A DNA stretch of 64,000 nt from the NCBI GenBank assembly GCA_964644695.1, contig CAZXWN010000005.1:47098-111097 (forward strand), in the 5' to 3' direction. The notes beneath the pieces were generated by a model. The model saw only the letters and a list, made by a program, of their open reading frames with translations, searched no databases and was not told where the DNA came from. Position 1 is the first letter of the stretch. Every line of letters starts with the position of its first letter. Shown here piece by piece: positions 62,528 through 64,000 of the stretch. The position numbers and the translations under genes were made by a program. The DNA comes from CAZXWN01 sp964644695 [NCBI: uncultured bacterium] (lineage in GTDB: Bacteria > UBP4 > UBA4092).

Positions 62528-63619
62528 ATGAAGATACTCGACCGCTATCTAATCCGTCTTGCTGTCACTCTCTTTTCCGTAGTATTTTTCGTTATGAGTA
62601 TGATGGTTGTCATGGTCAAGTTCATTGATGAGCTGGACTATTTCACCAAATTCCAAGCCTCAACTCCCAATATCATTGAATACCTTTTATACTATATCCC
62701 CTCCTCATTCCAACAGGTAATCCCTATTTCGGTCGTTTTAGGCGTCATGCTGATGCTGCTGGTATTGAACATAAACAATGAGCTTCTGGCTCTGCAGGCA
62801 GGAGGAATCAGCCGGCGTCGACTTGCAGCCATTATCCTTGGAGCGGCCGTTTGTATCACAGGATTCACCTGGCTGGCTAACAGCTCACTAATACCCTCAA
62901 CCATCCGAAAAATGAAAGTACAGAAAGCAAAAATCGAACATAAATCGGACCCGGGCTCTCAGGAATCCAAACAAACCTGGATGAAAGCACCTTCCGGTGA
63001 CTTTTACAAAATAGGATTGATTGCAGACCAGGGACAGGAACTTCGGCTGATGGCCATTACCCACTTCAATCAGGATGCCAGTCGGTTACTCAAGGATTGG
63101 ACGATTGCTGAGGCTAAATGGGATGCTCAAAAAAAACAATGGCGTATTCCAGTATTACGAAGCCGGACCTTTGATGAAAATGGTTATTTGATTGAAGAAA
63201 AGTGGGATAAAAACATTTATCTTCCACTTGAGTTCAAACCCAGTGACTTTTCTCAGGTTGTAAGGTTACCCAAGGAAATGAGTACGCAACAACTGGAAGA
63301 ACACATCCATCTATTACAACGGGGTGGTCTGGACTCGAGAGCCGCCCGAATGAATTATCATCAACGACAAGCCTCTATATGGGCGCCACTCCTGTTGGCA
63401 ATGATTGGATTAGGATATGGGTTTTATATGACTCGCATGGAAATGGCTTCTGGAATTGCCATGGCGATAGTCTGGGTCGTTGCCTACCTGATGATGAACC
63501 AGTTTGCCTATACTCTGGGGAAATCAAACCTGCTGGACCCCGCCATACTGGCGTGGATACCCAATGTGATTGTTGGTTCATACGCACTGTGGCGCACGCG
63601 CCGCCTGTTATTCTCATAA
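62528..63619 (+). CDS. YjgP/YjgQ (LptF/LptG) family permease
   Basis: 363 residues. Six membrane helices in the LptF/G layout: three near the N-terminus (about 12-32, 55-75, 98-118), a periplasmic beta-jellyroll (about 130-260), and three at the C-terminus (about 275-355). Family hallmark MKILDRYLIR at the start. It belongs to the LPS-export type ABC transporters, which suggests a diderm envelope. No ATPase (LptB) or second permease lies within the window. It follows cdsA by 13 bp. Confidence 0.85.
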   Translation: MKILDRYLIRLAVTLFSVVFFVMSMMVVMVKFIDELDYFTKFQASTPNIIEYLLYYIPSSFQQVIPISVVLGVMLMLLVLNINNELLALQAGGISRRRLAAIILGAAVCITGFTWLANSSLIPSTIRKMKVQKAKIEHKSDPGSQESKQTWMKAPSGDFYKIGLIADQGQELRLMAITHFNQDASRLLKDWTIAEAKWDAQKKQWRIPVLRSRTFDENGYLIEEKWDKNIYLPLEFKPSDFSQVVRLPKEMSTQQLEEHIHLLQRGGLDSRAARMNYHQRQASIWAPLLLAMIGLGYGFYMTRMEMASGIAMAIVWVVAYLMMNQFAYTLGKSNLLDPAILAWIPNVIVGSYALWRTRRLLFS

Positions 63620-63633
63620 CCATACAGAAAACT

Positions 63634-63672
63634 AAAACCTCCCGGATCCACAAAAATCCGGGAGGTTTTTTA
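63634..63672. terminator. bidirectional terminator
   Basis: AAAACCTCCCGGAT and ATCCGGGAGGTTTT form a 14-bp stem with T-runs on both strands, between the permease gene and the convergent partial TPR gene. Confidence 0.9.
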
Positions 63673-63686
63673 TTTATAATTATTCT

Positions 63687-64000
63687 TTATTTCGCAGATT
63701 GCAGTCGGTTTAACAGCAACTGAGCATCTTCATATCCAGGGCTTAATTCAACGGCTTTTTTCAGCAATTCAATCGCTTTATCCGTGTTTCCTTTTTCGGA
63801 TTCCAGACGGCCCAATCTATAATAGGTGACAGGGCGAGGAGAAAGCTTGATAGAGTCTTCGTATTTAGCCATAGCTCCGGCGGTATCACCATCGGTTTCC
63901 AGTTTCAAACCTTCTTCATAAAGATTGACGGCCTTATCGACCTGGGTCAAATCTTTTTTCCATTTTACGGGTTGTAACCATTTATCATGCCGGCTGCATC
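63687..64000 (-). CDS. TPR-repeat protein, partial (start beyond the window)
   Basis: The 3' end of a gene on the minus strand; the frame stays open to the last base, so the start lies outside the window. At least two tetratricopeptide repeats are visible (AVNLYEEGLKLETDGDTAG and AIELLKKAVELSPGYEDAQ). About 104 residues are seen. Scaffold role likely; no enzymatic motif in this part. Confidence 0.75.
   Translation of the reverse strand, partial: CSRHDKWLQPVKWKKDLTQVDKAVNLYEEGLKLETDGDTAGAMAKYEDSIKLSPRPVTYYRLGRLESEKGNTDKAIELLKKAVELSPGYEDAQLLLNRLQSAK

Overview
The window is one contiguous piece of a bacterial chromosome, moderately AT-rich, with tightly packed genes on both strands. It is a diderm: it has a YjgP/YjgQ-type (LptF/LptG) permease, an FtsE/FtsX/EnvC division module, a PilT retraction ATPase and many signal peptides. 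It makes isoprenoids by the MEP route (IspH). An anaerobic or micro-aerobic lifestyle is suggested by ThiH, a siroheme decarboxylase (AhbA/AhbB type) and a large Fe-S, QueG-like reductase. I cannot name the phylum from sequence reading. The secreted phosphodiester glycosidase with a golvesin-type C-terminal domain, and a shared C-terminal tail on secreted proteins, point to an uncultivated candidate-phylum lineage. Promoters that can be read are ordinary sigma-70 type (TTGACA/TATAAT, 17-18 bp spacing).

Layout. 0-5 kb: secreted beta-propeller protein, TPR protein, IspH, secreted phosphodiester glycosidase. 5-15 kb: leucyl aminopeptidase, a small zinc-ribbon protein, the lexA-dinB SOS operon, ftsE-ftsX-envC, an alpha/beta-hydrolase-like secreted protein, a secreted M1 aminopeptidase and a cold-shock protein. 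15-25 kb: ComEC, a periplasmic protein, a coiled-coil zinc-ribbon protein, a degenerate PilB-like ATPase followed by intact PilT, a DUF309 protein, and a MoxR-like ATPase with its VWA partner. 25-30 kb: a lysine-rich/acidic orphan protein, a non-coding stretch with a candidate small RNA, thioredoxin reductase, a ferredoxin-reductase-like flavoprotein, a fused AhbA-AhbB protein and a HAD phosphatase. 30-35 kb: YaiI/YqxD, DnaG and RpoD, the last with a very long histone-like N-terminal tail.

35-44 kb looks like an accessory stretch beside a CAU-anticodon tRNA: an ADP-ribosylglycohydrolase gene bracketed by two copies of one terminator, a TPP-riboswitch-controlled thiSGHFE operon, and an IclR regulator next to a reductase made of three tandem QueG-like modules. 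44-50 kb holds two large polytopic membrane proteins, an unknown protein, an HNH endonuclease and FolD. 50-64 kb is core: rpmH-rnpA-yidD-yidC-jag, a lone secretin-N-like protein, holB-ricT, then rpsB-tsf-pyrH-frr-uppS-cdsA and the permease, ending in a TPR gene cut by the window edge.

Most notable: an FtsE that has lost its Walker A lysine, catalytic glutamate and H-loop histidine; a PilB-like pseudo-ATPase paired with PilT; the triple-module QueG-like reductase with its IclR neighbour; a candidate C-rich-loop small RNA with overlapping sigma-54-like and sigma-70 promoters; a shared V-[SN]-[ND]-W-x-x-Y tail on three secreted proteins; and the RpoD tail.
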